DNA from: Lentibacillus jeotgali
GTDB lineage: Bacteria > Bacillota > Bacilli > Bacillales > Amphibacillaceae
DNA length: 64,000 bases
NCBI RefSeq assembly: GCF_000224785.1
Contig: NZ_AGAV01000025.1
Span: 62,001 to 126,000, forward strand
Reading direction: 5' to 3'
Under the pieces are notes generated by a model. That model did not search any database. It had not been told where the DNA came from and worked only from the letters and a program-made list of their open reading frames with translations. The stretch's first letter is position 1. Each line of letters opens with the position of its first letter. Below, piece by piece: positions 1 to 9,732 of the stretch. A program made the translations under genes and the position numbers.

Positions 1-891
1 GGCCCGTTCAGAAGTCTTTTTGATTTTTGCCTAAGGGTTTCACTGTCGGTGATCAACCGCAAGACATTGGAAACACTGGTGATGGCAGGGGCGTTTGATG
101 AGATTTATGACAACCGGGCAAGTCTTTTGGCATCAATTGACCAGGCATTGGAGCAGGGGGAGCTGTTTAAAGAGTTTAGCGGACAGTCAAGTCTGTTCCA
201 GGATAAGCTTGATCTGGAAGTTAACTATGTAGCGATAGAAGATTTCAGTGTGATGAAAAAGCTTGCTGATGAGAAAGAACTGCTCGGCATTTATGTATCA
301 AGTCACCCGTTTAATAATTATCGGAATATATTAAAGGCAAATGGCTATATCACCATGTCAGATGCTGAAAAAATGGAAGGAAAACGAAACCTGAAAAGTG
401 CTGGAATCGTACAAACGATTAAAACAATCCGTACGAAGCGCGGTGATCCAATGGCATTTTTGACTATTGGCGATGAAACAGGTGACATGGAGGCCGTCGT
501 GTTTCCGGATTTATACAGGGAAGTGCACCGCTGGCTTGCCGAAGAAATGCTCGTGGCATTTACCGGGAAAGTCGAGCGCCGTAATAATCAGCTTCAATGG
601 ATTATGGCCGGTATGGAAAAGTTTAATGAGCAGGACTGGGATATCGATCAAAGCGAGCGTTTATTTATTAAATTAACTGAAGACAATCGCAGGAATGCAC
701 TCACAGTTATTAAAGATATCGCAAATAAAAACAACGGCAGAACGCCTGTTATTGTCTACGACCAGAAAGAAGGGCAGACTTATCAGCTGTCATATGAATA
801 TCTTATCGAGCCGGATGAAACCTGTCTGGATATGCTGCAAAATCACTTTGGTACAGGCAATGTTGTACTCGATTCGGTCAGGGCACAATGA
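1..891 (+). CDS. dnaE: DNA polymerase III alpha subunit DnaE, C-terminal part (5' truncated)
   Basis: The reading frame is open from base 1 and ends at TGA 889-891, so this is the last ~296 residues of a much longer replicative polymerase that begins outside the window. The visible part starts in the tail of the polymerase/helix-hairpin-helix region (GPFRSLFDFC, then NRKTLETLVMAGAFDE). It continues into an OB-fold segment (about residues 115-190 of the fragment, around SAGIVQTIKTIRTKRGDPMAFLTIGDETG) and a short C-terminal domain. The family catalyses DNA synthesis at the fork; in low-GC Gram-positives DnaE works beside PolC. Downstream neighbour is malic enzyme, as in B. subtilis (dnaE-ytsJ). 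The identification is firm; the catalytic aspartates are not in view. Confidence 0.93.
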   Translation, partial: GPFRSLFDFCLRVSLSVINRKTLETLVMAGAFDEIYDNRASLLASIDQALEQGELFKEFSGQSSLFQDKLDLEVNYVAIEDFSVMKKLADEKELLGIYVSSHPFNNYRNILKANGYITMSDAEKMEGKRNLKSAGIVQTIKTIRTKRGDPMAFLTIGDETGDMEAVVFPDLYREVHRWLAEEMLVAFTGKVERRNNQLQWIMAGMEKFNEQDWDIDQSERLFIKLTEDNRRNALTVIKDIANKNNGRTPVIVYDQKEGQTYQLSYEYLIEPDETCLDMLQNHFGTGNVVLDSVRAQ

Positions 892-990
892 TATGAAGAA
901 AAATAAAGACTGAATCATTTTCTCCCGCATTAACGGGATCGTTCTGCTTAAGAGTTAGTGGTTTTAGTTATGTTTCAGCCCTATAAACAC

Positions 991-1045
991 TCGGTTCTTT
1001 TCAACTAATATTCAGTGGGAATAAACATCTCATTGAATTTATTCT
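991..1045 (+). repeat. Dispersed hairpin repeat, copy D
   Basis: This is one of five related intergenic copies. It shares the lead-in TTCAACTAA, then ATTCAGTGGG (1010-1019), and the partner arm CATTGAAT (1031-1038), which can fold into an imperfect stem. The 3' end of the repeat merges with the -35 box of the malic-enzyme promoter. Apart from this repeat and the promoter/operator, the 320-base gap between dnaE and the malic enzyme gene shows nothing further. Confidence 0.6.
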
Positions 1046-1072
1046 TTACATAGACAGGCTTTTTGTTATAAT
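1045..1072 (+). promoter_or_regulatory. Sigma-A type promoter of the malic enzyme gene
   Basis: TTTACA (1045-1050) and TATAAT (1067-1072) are separated by 16 bases. Transcription would start near 1079, only a few bases before the palindrome at 1084-1096. The match is strong on both boxes; the start point is inferred. Confidence 0.75.
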
Positions 1073-1083
1073 GAAACCACTAA

Positions 1084-1096
1084 GTGGTCTGACCAC
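1084..1096. promoter_or_regulatory. GntR/FadR-subfamily operator candidate
   Basis: GTGGTCTGACCAC is a perfect palindrome around one central base. Its core TGGTCnGACCA matches the TnGTnnnACnA pattern of FadR-subfamily GntR regulators. It lies directly downstream of the predicted start of transcription, a position expected to block initiation or elongation. The obvious candidate protein is the GntR regulator encoded at 2478-3098, which would then control malic enzyme and itself. That assignment is inference from position and motif. Confidence 0.65.
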
Positions 1097-1212
1097 CTTG
1101 TCAAATTGATTCCCAAAACATTTAGTGACTTCCAGGCTGCCCACATGGATGGACGGTTTGAGAAGAATAGCCAAAATGACTTATTGGGCTACCCTATAAA
1201 GGAGTGGATAGT

Positions 1213-2451
1213 GTGCCAGATTTAAGAGATGAAGCGTTGCATATTCATAAAATGAATAAAGGAAAACTTTCAACAGAAGCAAAAGTGCCTGTCCGTAATG
1301 CACGGGATTTAAGTTTAGCATATTCTCCCGGTGTGGCGGAGCCATGCAAAGAAATCTATGACCATCATGATGACGTATATGAATATACGATGAAGGGAAA
1401 CATGGTTGGAGTCGTAAGTAACGGATCCGCGGTGCTGGGTCTGGGTAATATCGGAGCAGAAGCGTCACTGCCTGTAATGGAAGGGAAATCAGTCCTGTTT
1501 AAGAGTTTTGCGGGGGTGGATTCCTTTCCAATTTGTCTGGACTCGCATAATGTTGATAAAATCGTTGAGACTGTTAAAATGATGCAGCCGACATTCGGCG
1601 GTATCAACCTGGAGGATATCGCGGCACCAAACTGCTTCATCATTGAAGAACGCCTGAAGAAAGAAACAAGCATCCCTATTTTTCATGATGATCAGCATGG
1701 TACGGCCATTGTGACGGCTGCCGGGCTAATTAATGCACTGAAACTATCCGGCAAATCATTTTCGGATATCAAAGTAGTTGCTAACGGGGCCGGTGCAGCG
1801 GGTATAGCAATTATGAAATTATTGTATAACTTTGGCGTGCGCGACATGATTATGTGTGATTCAAAGGGCGCCATTTTCGAAGGCAGAAACTATGGCATGA
1901 ATGAGGTCAAGGAAGAAGTTGCCAGAATGACCAACAAAGATAAAAAAGAAGGATCACTAGAAGAGATTCTTGAAGATGCAGATGTATTTATTGGTGTATC
2001 TGTCGGCGGTCTTTTATCCAAAGAAATGGTAGAGAAAATGAATGACGATCCAATCATCTTTGCCATGGCAAACCCTGATCCGGAGATTTTGCCAGACGAT
2101 GCAAAAGAAGCGGGTGCCAAAGTGATTGGAACCGGCCGCTCTGACTTCCCGAACCAGGTTAATAATGTCCTTGCATTTCCAGGTATTTTCAGAGGGGCTC
2201 TGGATGTCCGGGCAACCCGCATCAATGAACGGATGAAGACAGCTGCAGCTGAAGCTATTGCATCACTTATAACAGAGGATGAGCTGAACGAAGATTATGT
2301 TATTCCGGCCCCATTCGATCCAAGGGTTGCGCCTCTGGTTGCATCGAGCGTTGCACGTGCCGCAATGGAATCAGGTGTCGCCAGAATTAATGTTGATCCT
2401 GAAAGTGTGGCCGAAAAAACAAGAAGCCTCACAAAAATTGATGAGGAATAA
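1213..2451 (+). CDS. ytsJ: NAD(P)-dependent malic enzyme
   Basis: Oxidatively decarboxylates malate to pyruvate with reduction of NAD(P)+, a cytosolic link between TCA intermediates and pyruvate. The protein is 412 residues, the usual length of the short bacterial malic enzymes. It carries the malic N-terminal domain (VRNARDLSLAYSPGVAEPC near residue 30, then LGLGNIGAEASLPVMEGK) and a Rossmann-type NAD-binding domain (VVANGAGAAGIAIM near residue 190; FAMANPDPEI; NNVLAFPGIFRGALD). GTG 1213 is chosen as start because AAAGGAG (1198-1204) sits eight bases upstream; an in-frame GTG at 1204 lies inside that ribosome site. Its own promoter and a GntR-type operator precede it. The regulator gene follows, so the two probably form a transcription unit. 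B. subtilis YtsJ is the closest relative I recognise. Confidence 0.95.
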   Translation: MPDLRDEALHIHKMNKGKLSTEAKVPVRNARDLSLAYSPGVAEPCKEIYDHHDDVYEYTMKGNMVGVVSNGSAVLGLGNIGAEASLPVMEGKSVLFKSFAGVDSFPICLDSHNVDKIVETVKMMQPTFGGINLEDIAAPNCFIIEERLKKETSIPIFHDDQHGTAIVTAAGLINALKLSGKSFSDIKVVANGAGAAGIAIMKLLYNFGVRDMIMCDSKGAIFEGRNYGMNEVKEEVARMTNKDKKEGSLEEILEDADVFIGVSVGGLLSKEMVEKMNDDPIIFAMANPDPEILPDDAKEAGAKVIGTGRSDFPNQVNNVLAFPGIFRGALDVRATRINERMKTAAAEAIASLITEDELNEDYVIPAPFDPRVAPLVASSVARAAMESGVARINVDPESVAEKTRSLTKIDEE

Positions 2452-2477
2452 AACTTCTTAAAGGAGTGGCTGCGGCG

Positions 2478-3098
2478 GTGTCCATGTCACCAAAACAAAA
2501 AGTATATCAAGGGGTTTTGCATGAAATCCGTAAATACATCGATACTCATGAATTAAAGCCGGGGGATAAACTTCCATCTGAGCGGGAACTTTCAGAAAAG
2601 CTGCAGGCCGGCAGATCTTCCGTCCGTGAAGCTCTGCGGGCAATGGAATTGCTGGGACTGATTGAAACAAGGCACGGTGAAGGCACATTTTTAAGCCATT
2701 ACCGGCCTTACCACTCAGTTGAAGTGCTGTCGTCCTTTGTTCTTCAGGGAGCCAAAACAAAGAACGATCTGTTATTTGCTAAAAAAATTATTGAAAAAGA
2801 AGCGGCAAGAATTGCTTATGATCATATTTGCGAAGAGGATATCAAGGAATTGTATGGAATTGTACATGACACGACCTTAAACAGCAATGAGAAACATGTG
2901 GCTTTTTTTCAATTTTTATTTTACAAAACCGAAAATCTCTTGCTCGCCAGGGTGTGGCAACTTATGGATGAGTTTTCCTACAGTATTTCCAGTATTTCTT
3001 ACGACCAAACGTTTTATTTGGAACTTATAAATCTCTATCGCTACAAAAATTATGGTGAAATAGAAAAATTATTTTATGCACTGCCGGCAAGTGAGTAA
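2478..3098 (+). CDS. GntR-family (FadR subfamily) transcriptional regulator
   Basis: A DNA-binding repressor of about 206 residues. The N-terminal winged helix-turn-helix is clear: LKPGDKLPSERELSEKLQAGRSSVREALRAMELLGLIETRHGEGTFL within the first ~75 residues. The remainder is a short all-helical domain like a reduced FCD effector domain (LLFAKKIIEKEAARIAYDHICEEDIKELY), about 130 residues. Start choice is uncertain. AAGGAG (2461-2466) best serves GTG 2478, but ATG 2484 is also possible; GTG 2466 overlaps the ribosome site. It lies 26 bases after the malic enzyme gene and just before accD. The palindrome at 1084-1096 fits this family's operators, suggesting control of its own operon. The effector is unknown; an organic acid or acyl-CoA is a guess from context. 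Confidence 0.85.
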   Translation: MSMSPKQKVYQGVLHEIRKYIDTHELKPGDKLPSERELSEKLQAGRSSVREALRAMELLGLIETRHGEGTFLSHYRPYHSVEVLSSFVLQGAKTKNDLLFAKKIIEKEAARIAYDHICEEDIKELYGIVHDTTLNSNEKHVAFFQFLFYKTENLLLARVWQLMDEFSYSISSISYDQTFYLELINLYRYKNYGEIEKLFYALPASE

Positions 3099-3211
3099 TC
3101 TCCGGTTTTTTGGCTTTTAATCCCTGAAGAGACGTGTGATATCAGCTGAGTGCTTCCTTAGTACAGTGAATAAAAGCTTGCCTTTGCTGTTTTAATAAAG
3201 GAGGAATTCCC

Positions 3212-4072
3212 TTGCTTAAAGATTTTTTTGGCAAGAAAAAGAAATACGCTACAATACCGAGTGAAGAAAGCAAACTTGAAGTTCCCGAAGGATTAATGAA
3301 AAAATGCACAAACTGTCATAAAATCTATTACCGTAAAGAAATGAACAAAAACATCAATGTTTGCCCGAATTGCGGCTACCATCATCAGATGACAGCCTGG
3401 GAGCGGATTGATAGTTTATTCGACGAGGGATCATTTGAAGAATGGGACAAACAGCTTACAACAACAAACCCGTTGCAATTTCCCGAGTATGAAGCCAAAG
3501 TTGAGAAGGATCGAAATAAAACCGGATTGAATGAAGGTGTTGTGACAGGGAAGGGGTCAATCGACGGCCAGTTGACTGCTTTTAGTGTCATGGATTCCAG
3601 TTTCCGGATGGGAAGTATGGGGTCGGTGGTAGGCGAAAAAATCGCCCGTGCCATTGAGGAAGCGAATACTCAATCACTACCGTTTATTATCTTCACTGCT
3701 TCTGGCGGTGCTCGCATGCAGGAAGGTGTTCTTAGCTTGATGCAAATGGCGAAAACGTCGGTTGCCGTGAAGCGTTTTTCCGAGTCAGGCGGTCTGATGA
3801 TCTCCGTCATGACACATCCGACTACAGGTGGAGTTTCTGCCAGTTTTGCATCGATCGGTGATTATAATTTCGCTGAACCAGGGGCCCTGATTGGCTTTGC
3901 AGGCCGTCGCATTATTGAACAGACGATTCGCGAAAAACTTCCGGATGATTTTCAGACGGCCGAATTTTTATTAAAACATGGCCAGCTTGATAAGGTAGTT
4001 CACCGGCATGAATTAAAATCCCTTCTTTCAAGATTGCTTTCCATGCACCAGAAAGGCGGGGAGGTTTCATGA
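3212..4072 (+). CDS. accD: Acetyl-CoA carboxylase carboxyltransferase subunit beta
   Basis: Beta half of the carboxyltransferase that moves CO2 from carboxybiotin to acetyl-CoA, giving malonyl-CoA for fatty acid synthesis. It acts in the cytosol as an alpha2-beta2 complex with AccA. An N-terminal zinc ribbon is intact (Cys32, Cys35, Cys51, Cys54). The crotonase-like core follows, with [28 protein letters not shown] and [12 protein letters not shown]. The length of 286 residues is normal. The start is TTG 3212, six bases after an AAAGGAGG ribosome site. The stop overlaps the accA start by four bases (ATGA 4069-4072), so the two subunits are translationally coupled, as their stoichiometry requires. 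Confidence 0.97.
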   Translation: MLKDFFGKKKKYATIPSEESKLEVPEGLMKKCTNCHKIYYRKEMNKNINVCPNCGYHHQMTAWERIDSLFDEGSFEEWDKQLTTTNPLQFPEYEAKVEKDRNKTGLNEGVVTGKGSIDGQLTAFSVMDSSFRMGSMGSVVGEKIARAIEEANTQSLPFIIFTASGGARMQEGVLSLMQMAKTSVAVKRFSESGGLMISVMTHPTTGGVSASFASIGDYNFAEPGALIGFAGRRIIEQTIREKLPDDFQTAEFLLKHGQLDKVVHRHELKSLLSRLLSMHQKGGEVS

Positions 4073-5025
4073 AACAAGTGCTGGACTTTGAAAAGCCGAT
4101 TGTAGACCTAAGAGACAAAATTGCTGAATTAAAGACGTTTACAGCCGACAGTGAGATTGATTTAACAGATGAAATCACCACACTTGAAAAGCGGCTTGAA
4201 ACGCTGGAAAATGACATATACGGAAACCTTCAACCTTGGCAGCGTGTTCAGATGGCAAGGCATCAGGAACGGCCGACAACACTTGATTATGTTGAACGGT
4301 TATTCTCGGATTTTATTGAATTTCACGGTGATCGTTTATACGGCGATGATGAAGCCATCGTTTCCGGCATCGCACGCTACCAGGATAAGCCTGTGACCGT
4401 GATCGGGCATCAGCGCGGCAAGGATACGAAGGAAAATATCCGCCGTAACTTCGGCATGCCGCACCCTGAAGGTTATCGCAAGGCATTGCGGCATATGCAG
4501 CAGGCAGAGAAGTTTAACCGGCCGATTATATGTTTTATAGATACTAAGGGAGCCTATCCGGGCAAGGCTGCCGAAGAACGCGGTCAAAGTGAAGCGATCG
4601 CCAGAAACCTGATGGAAATGGCCGGGCTCACTGTTCCGATTATTTGTATTGTTATTGGAGAAGGTGGAAGCGGTGGTGCGCTGGGACTGGGAGTTGGTGA
4701 CCAGATCCATATGCTGGAAAATTCCACCTATTCGGTGATTTCACCTGAAGGCGCGGCAGCTCTGCTCTGGAAAGACTCTGGAATGGCAAAACAGGCAGCA
4801 GAAAATATGAAGATTACATCATATGATCTGAAAGAGCTTAATATTGTGGATAGCATTATTCCCGAACCAAGAGGCGGTGCACACCGTGATATTGAAATGC
4901 AGGCTGAAAATATTGATGCCGTTTTGGCCAAATCACTGGAAGACCTGCATAACCTGGCATCAGATGAATTACTTGAAAAGAGATGGGAAAAGTATCAAAA
5001 AATCGGCGATTATAAACAGCTTTAG
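4069..5025 (+). CDS. accA: Acetyl-CoA carboxylase carboxyltransferase subunit alpha
   Basis: Partner of AccD in malonyl-CoA formation. The 318-residue protein opens with the alpha-specific helical segment ([21 protein letters not shown]). The crotonase-fold core then includes [56 protein letters not shown] and the glycine-rich [16 protein letters not shown] that forms the oxyanion hole. The start overlaps the accD stop (ATGA). A short GC-rich hairpin follows the stop codon and pfkA begins 130 bases later. Nothing is unusual about the sequence. Confidence 0.97.
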   Translation: MKQVLDFEKPIVDLRDKIAELKTFTADSEIDLTDEITTLEKRLETLENDIYGNLQPWQRVQMARHQERPTTLDYVERLFSDFIEFHGDRLYGDDEAIVSGIARYQDKPVTVIGHQRGKDTKENIRRNFGMPHPEGYRKALRHMQQAEKFNRPIICFIDTKGAYPGKAAEERGQSEAIARNLMEMAGLTVPIICIVIGEGGSGGALGLGVGDQIHMLENSTYSVISPEGAAALLWKDSGMAKQAAENMKITSYDLKELNIVDSIIPEPRGGAHRDIEMQAENIDAVLAKSLEDLHNLASDELLEKRWEKYQKIGDYKQL

Positions 5026-5050
5026 GAGGTTGACAGGCGTCAGCCTCTTT
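5026..5050 (+). terminator. Weak hairpin after accA
   Basis: GAGGTTGAC (5026-5034) and GTCAGCCTC (5039-5047) form a nine-pair stem with one G-U pair and a four-base loop. Only three T follow, so this may terminate partially between accA and pfkA. Confidence 0.4.
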
Positions 5051-5145
5051 CGCACTTCAAAGGGGTTGCCTAGAGGTTTTTAGCTGAATAATTGATATTT
5101 TTGCCGTTTACAATTATCTTGGAAGTAGTAACAACGAAGACATGA

Positions 5146-6114
<969 letters not shown>

Positions 6115-6136
6115 GTAACAGAAGGAGGCGCAGGAA

Positions 6137-7897
6137 ATGCGGAAAACAAAAATTGTATGTACGATCGGTCCTGCATCAGAATCAGTAGAAACACTCACAC
6201 AGCTAATTGAGGGCGGTATGAATGTTGCCCGGCTGAATTTTTCTCATGGCGATTTCGCCGAGCATGGGCAGCGGATTCAAAATATCCGGGAGGCGGCTGA
6301 AAGAACAGGAAAAACAATTGCGATTCTCCTGGATACAAAAGGTCCTGAAATCCGAACGGGCACCTTTAAATATGGTGAAGCTGAAATTATCCAAGACAGT
6401 GTTGTTCATGTGTCTATGAAAGAAGTGGAAGGGACTGCTGAACGTTTTTCCGTTACTTACCCCGGACTGATCAATGATGTACATCCCGGTTCTAAAATTT
6501 TGCTTGATGACGGATTAATTGAACTGGAAGTACTGGAGATTGATCCTGAAAATCAGGAATTAAAAACAAAGGCACTGAATTCCGGCGTTATTGAAAACAA
6601 AAAAGGTGTAAACGTGCCAAATGTTAGTGTGAAATTGCCCGGAATCACGGAAAAAGATGCAGAAGACATCAAATTCGGTATTAAACAGGATATTGATTAT
6701 ATTGCAGCTTCGTTTGTTCGCCGTCCATCCGATATTTTGGAAATACAAGAACTCCTGGAAGAACATGATGCGACACACATTAAAATCATTCCAAAAATCG
6801 AGAATCAGGAAGGGGTCGACAATATCGATTCCATCCTGGAAGTAAGCAACGGTGTGATGGTCGCGCGTGGGGATCTAGGAGTAGAAACGCCAGCTGAGGA
6901 TGTACCGCTTGTGCAGAAGAAGTTGATTACAAAATGTAACACTGTTGGAAAACCGGTCATTACCGCAACGCAAATGCTTGATTCAATGCAGCGTAATCCG
7001 AGACCAACACGGGCTGAAGCATCCGATGTGGCCAATGCGATTTTTGACGGTACAGACGCCATTATGCTTTCAGGTGAGACAGCTGCGGGCGATTATCCGG
7101 TCGAATCGGTCCAAACGATGAGCAACATTGCCTTAAAAGCAGAGAGCGCTCTGGATCATAAACTTATTCTGGATAACCGCTCGAGAACTGTTGATATGAC
7201 AATGACCGATGCCATTAGCCAATCGGTCACGCATACAGCGGTGAACCTGTCAGTCAGCGCCATTATTACCCCAACAGAAAGCGGGCATACTGCCAGAATG
7301 ATTTCAAAATACCGTCCGGAAGCGCCGATTATTGCCGTGACATTTAATGAACATGTTAATCGTCAGCTGTCACTCATATGGGGCGTACATGCTGTTATGG
7401 GAAGCAAGTCAGATTCCACGGATGAAATGCTCGATATAGCAGTTGATCAGGGATTAAGCACGAATCTGTTTGAACGCGGAAGCAGAGTTATCATTACAGC
7501 CGGTGTGCCAATGGGAGAAAGCGGAACAACAAATCTTATGAAGGTTCATGTGATAGGTGATGTCATGGCTAAAGGTCAAGGCATAGGACGTGGCAGTGCA
7601 TACGGTAACGCTGTCATAGCAAAAAATGCTTCAGAAGCGATTGAGAAGGTCACCGAAAATGACATTCTCGTAACGTATGGCACAGACCGGGATATGATGG
7701 AAGCAGTCGAAAAGGCGAAAGGTATTGTAACTGAAGAAGGCGGTCTGACCTCGCATGCTGCTGTTGTCGGACTGAGTCTTGGCATACCGGTTATCGTCGG
7801 CGTCAAAGACGTATTTGAGCAAATTGAGAATGGAACCGATATTACCATCGATGGCGCAAAAGGTGATATTTACAAAGGACATGCAAGAGTACTCTAG
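6137..7897 (+). CDS. pyk: Pyruvate kinase with C-terminal PEP-utiliser-like domain
   Basis: Transfers phosphate from phosphoenolpyruvate to ADP, giving pyruvate and ATP. The protein is 586 residues, longer than the ~475 of most pyruvate kinases. It carries the extra C-terminal domain found in Bacillus and Geobacillus enzymes ([28 protein letters not shown], about residues 520-560), which resembles the swivelling phosphohistidine domain of PEP synthase. The catalytic barrel shows [55 protein letters not shown] and [19 protein letters not shown] precedes ATG 6137. It is co-directional with pfkA and almost certainly co-transcribed. Confidence 0.97.
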   Translation: MRKTKIVCTIGPASESVETLTQLIEGGMNVARLNFSHGDFAEHGQRIQNIREAAERTGKTIAILLDTKGPEIRTGTFKYGEAEIIQDSVVHVSMKEVEGTAERFSVTYPGLINDVHPGSKILLDDGLIELEVLEIDPENQELKTKALNSGVIENKKGVNVPNVSVKLPGITEKDAEDIKFGIKQDIDYIAASFVRRPSDILEIQELLEEHDATHIKIIPKIENQEGVDNIDSILEVSNGVMVARGDLGVETPAEDVPLVQKKLITKCNTVGKPVITATQMLDSMQRNPRPTRAEASDVANAIFDGTDAIMLSGETAAGDYPVESVQTMSNIALKAESALDHKLILDNRSRTVDMTMTDAISQSVTHTAVNLSVSAIITPTESGHTARMISKYRPEAPIIAVTFNEHVNRQLSLIWGVHAVMGSKSDSTDEMLDIAVDQGLSTNLFERGSRVIITAGVPMGESGTTNLMKVHVIGDVMAKGQGIGRGSAYGNAVIAKNASEAIEKVTENDILVTYGTDRDMMEAVEKAKGIVTEEGGLTSHAAVVGLSLGIPVIVGVKDVFEQIENGTDITIDGAKGDIYKGHARVL

Positions 7898-7934
7898 AAT
7901 AGACATTGAAGTTTGGATGTAAAGGGGGCAAACA

Positions 7935-8324
7935 ATGCGTTGGCTGTTGCTTGCGTTAATAATCGTACCTGCCGTTGAAATTGGAGTATTCGTCTGGGTC
8001 GGCGGCGTCATAGGCCCATGGTGGGTTGTTGGATTAATCATTTTAACTGGGATAGTTGGTGTCTCGCTGGCCCGGAAAGAAGGTCTTGATGCATGGAGAA
8101 GGGCTCAGATTGCAATGAATCAGGGCAAGCCGCCAGGTGATGCGATTATCGATGGCATATGTATTTTTGTCGGCGGGGTATTCCTGTTTGCTCCCGGTTT
8201 TATTACAGACATAGCCGGTTTTATTCTAGTGCTCCCGCCCACCCGCAGCCCTTTTAAAGGAATGTTGGAAAGATTATTGCGCAATTTGGCGTCAAAGAGC
8301 ACTTTTATTTACCGGAGATGGTAG
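7935..8324 (+). CDS. fxsA: FxsA family membrane protein
   Basis: A 129-residue integral membrane protein. The segments LLLALIIVPAVEIGVFVWVG, WWVVGLIILTGIVGVSLA and GICIFVGGVFLFAPGFITDIAGFILVL are hydrophobic and separated by a basic cytoplasmic stretch (ARKEGLDAWRRAQIAMNQGKPPG). The family name comes from an E. coli protein whose overproduction relieves F exclusion of phage T7; its role here is not known. Gene order pyk-fxsA-ytvI-citZ matches B. subtilis, where the equivalent is ytzA. ATG 7935 follows AAGGGGG. The gene converges on ytvI, whose stop lies only one base beyond. Confidence 0.85.
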   Translation: MRWLLLALIIVPAVEIGVFVWVGGVIGPWWVVGLIILTGIVGVSLARKEGLDAWRRAQIAMNQGKPPGDAIIDGICIFVGGVFLFAPGFITDIAGFILVLPPTRSPFKGMLERLLRNLASKSTFIYRRW

Positions 8325-8325
8325 C

Positions 8326-9435
8326 TCATGACCCTTTTATGAACCGGGCGGCCTGATGAAAAACCCCCGCCCGGTAAAGGGCATCACCGGTAATCACCAG
8401 AAATGGGCCAAGGATTAAGCCAAATGCCCCCCATATCTGGAGACCAATAAACAAAGCGATCAAAGTAATAAGGGGGTTCACCCCCACTTTGTCTGACACT
8501 ATTTTTGGTTCAAGCAGCTGACGCTGAATGACAACGATCATATATAAAATAGATAGACCAATGGTCAGCGGATAGCTGCCTGTCAAAAACAAATAAATTA
8601 TCCACGGTACAAAAATGAGCCCTGTTCCGATGAACGGCAAAACATCTGCCAGCGCTGTAAACAACGCAATCGTCAATGCATAATCCACCTGAAACAGCAA
8701 AAGGCCTGCCAATATTGTGAATGAGGTCAGTGACATGATCAATAGCTGTGCCTTGATAAAACCGGAAAAGGCTCTTCGCAAGTGATTCCAGACACTGCTG
8801 CCTGAGTGCAGCACATTTTTTGGGGTCACTTTTTTGAATGTGGAAACAAGCCGGTACCAGTCTTTTGTCACGAAAAATGTTGCCAGAATCGTGAATAAGA
8901 AAAACGTAAAAGAGCTGGGCAATAAGGTCACTGCCGCTGGTATTTGCAGCAAAAGATTTTGCACGACATTAGTGCTGAATGACGCAAACTGATCAATGAT
9001 ACCGTTAATGCTTTCATTTATGTTTGCCTGCTGCTCAGGGTTTAATGTATGAACAAAGGAAGCAAGCTTATGATATAATGGCAGAAGATGCTCGTTAATA
9101 TATGTTTCCACAATCATTGCAAACGTGCGAAAATAATCGGGCATATTTTTTGCTAAGTAAGTGGTGCCCTGAATCAATTCGGAAATCAGAAGGATAATAA
9201 TTCCCAGTATAGCTGTTGCCGTTAAGGCGAGTACCACAAATGCGGCAAGGCCACGGGGCATTTTAATTGTCTTCTCCAAAAATGTAACGACAGGGTTCAG
9301 ACACAGGGTAAGAATAACAGCAAGCAAAAAAGGGTAAATATAAGAAAATATGTACTGTAAGATTAAAAACATTGCCACGATGGATAATATGATTATGCAG
9401 AATCGAAAGAATTGGTGCATCCTCTGTTTAGACAC
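8326..9435 (-). CDS. ytvI: AI-2E family transporter-like membrane protein YtvI
   Basis: A 369-residue polytopic protein of the AI-2E/UPF0118 permease family. It has two N-terminal hydrophobic segments, a third near residues 65-85, a long amphipathic loop, and then about five closely spaced helices toward the C-terminus, including DVLPFIGTGLIFVPWIIYL, a family hallmark. In B. subtilis YtvI is annotated as a sporulation-associated integral membrane protein; the substrate is unproven. Start is GTG at 9435 with a GGGGGT ribosome site; ATG 9420 is an alternative. Near its 3' end the coding sequence contains a perfect inverted repeat (ACCGGGCGG / CCGCCCGGT, within 8343-8375), which may also halt transcripts arriving from fxsA. 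Confidence 0.88.
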   Translation of the reverse strand: MSKQRMHQFFRFCIIILSIVAMFLILQYIFSYIYPFLLAVILTLCLNPVVTFLEKTIKMPRGLAAFVVLALTATAILGIIILLISELIQGTTYLAKNMPDYFRTFAMIVETYINEHLLPLYHKLASFVHTLNPEQQANINESINGIIDQFASFSTNVVQNLLLQIPAAVTLLPSSFTFFLFTILATFFVTKDWYRLVSTFKKVTPKNVLHSGSSVWNHLRRAFSGFIKAQLLIMSLTSFTILAGLLLFQVDYALTIALFTALADVLPFIGTGLIFVPWIIYLFLTGSYPLTIGLSILYMIVVIQRQLLEPKIVSDKVGVNPLITLIALFIGLQIWGAFGLILGPFLVITGDALYRAGVFHQAARFIKGS

Positions 9436-9596
9436 TCTGAAACCCCCAAACGGCAGAAAATGGCCTGTACTATTTTACATATGACGAAAAACGGTAAAAT
9501 AGACTTCAGACAGAAATTTTAGGGTTAAAACCGATGAAAAGGTTATAAAAATGTTTATTTATGCAAAAAAATATTGCCAAATTTAATCGGTTTCAA

Positions 9597-9625
9597 TTCA
9601 CATAATGGTTATAATACTTTATAAT
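9597..9625 (+). promoter_or_regulatory. citZ promoter candidate
   Basis: TTCACA (9597-9602) and TATAAT (9620-9625) are spaced by 17 bases. A second TATAAT at 9610-9615 lies within the spacer, so two start points are possible. Downstream, AGTAA-TACG-TTACT (9672-9685) is a short inverted repeat in the untranslated leader. The rest of the 297-base gap from ytvI is AT-rich and featureless. Confidence 0.6.
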
Positions 9626-9732
9626 TGTCCGTGGGGATGGCAATGTTACGTGTTAAAATATTGTCACATACAGTAATACGTTACTTTATCCTAACTTAAT
9701 GAACAATTCATAGAAAAAGGAGAGGGTTTGTT

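Noticed and set aside
923-938. Terminator after dnaE
   Set aside because: TCCCG/CGGGA is only five pairs long and has no T-run.
3150-3175. FapR operator before accD
   Set aside because: TTAGTACAGTGAATAAAAG shares only the TTAGTAC half with the FapR site and lacks the mirrored half.
9541-9625. CcpC-type ATAA-N7-TTAT site near citZ
   Set aside because: Several ATAA and TTAT tetramers occur in this AT-rich stretch, but none has the seven-base spacing; the nearest are three, four or six.
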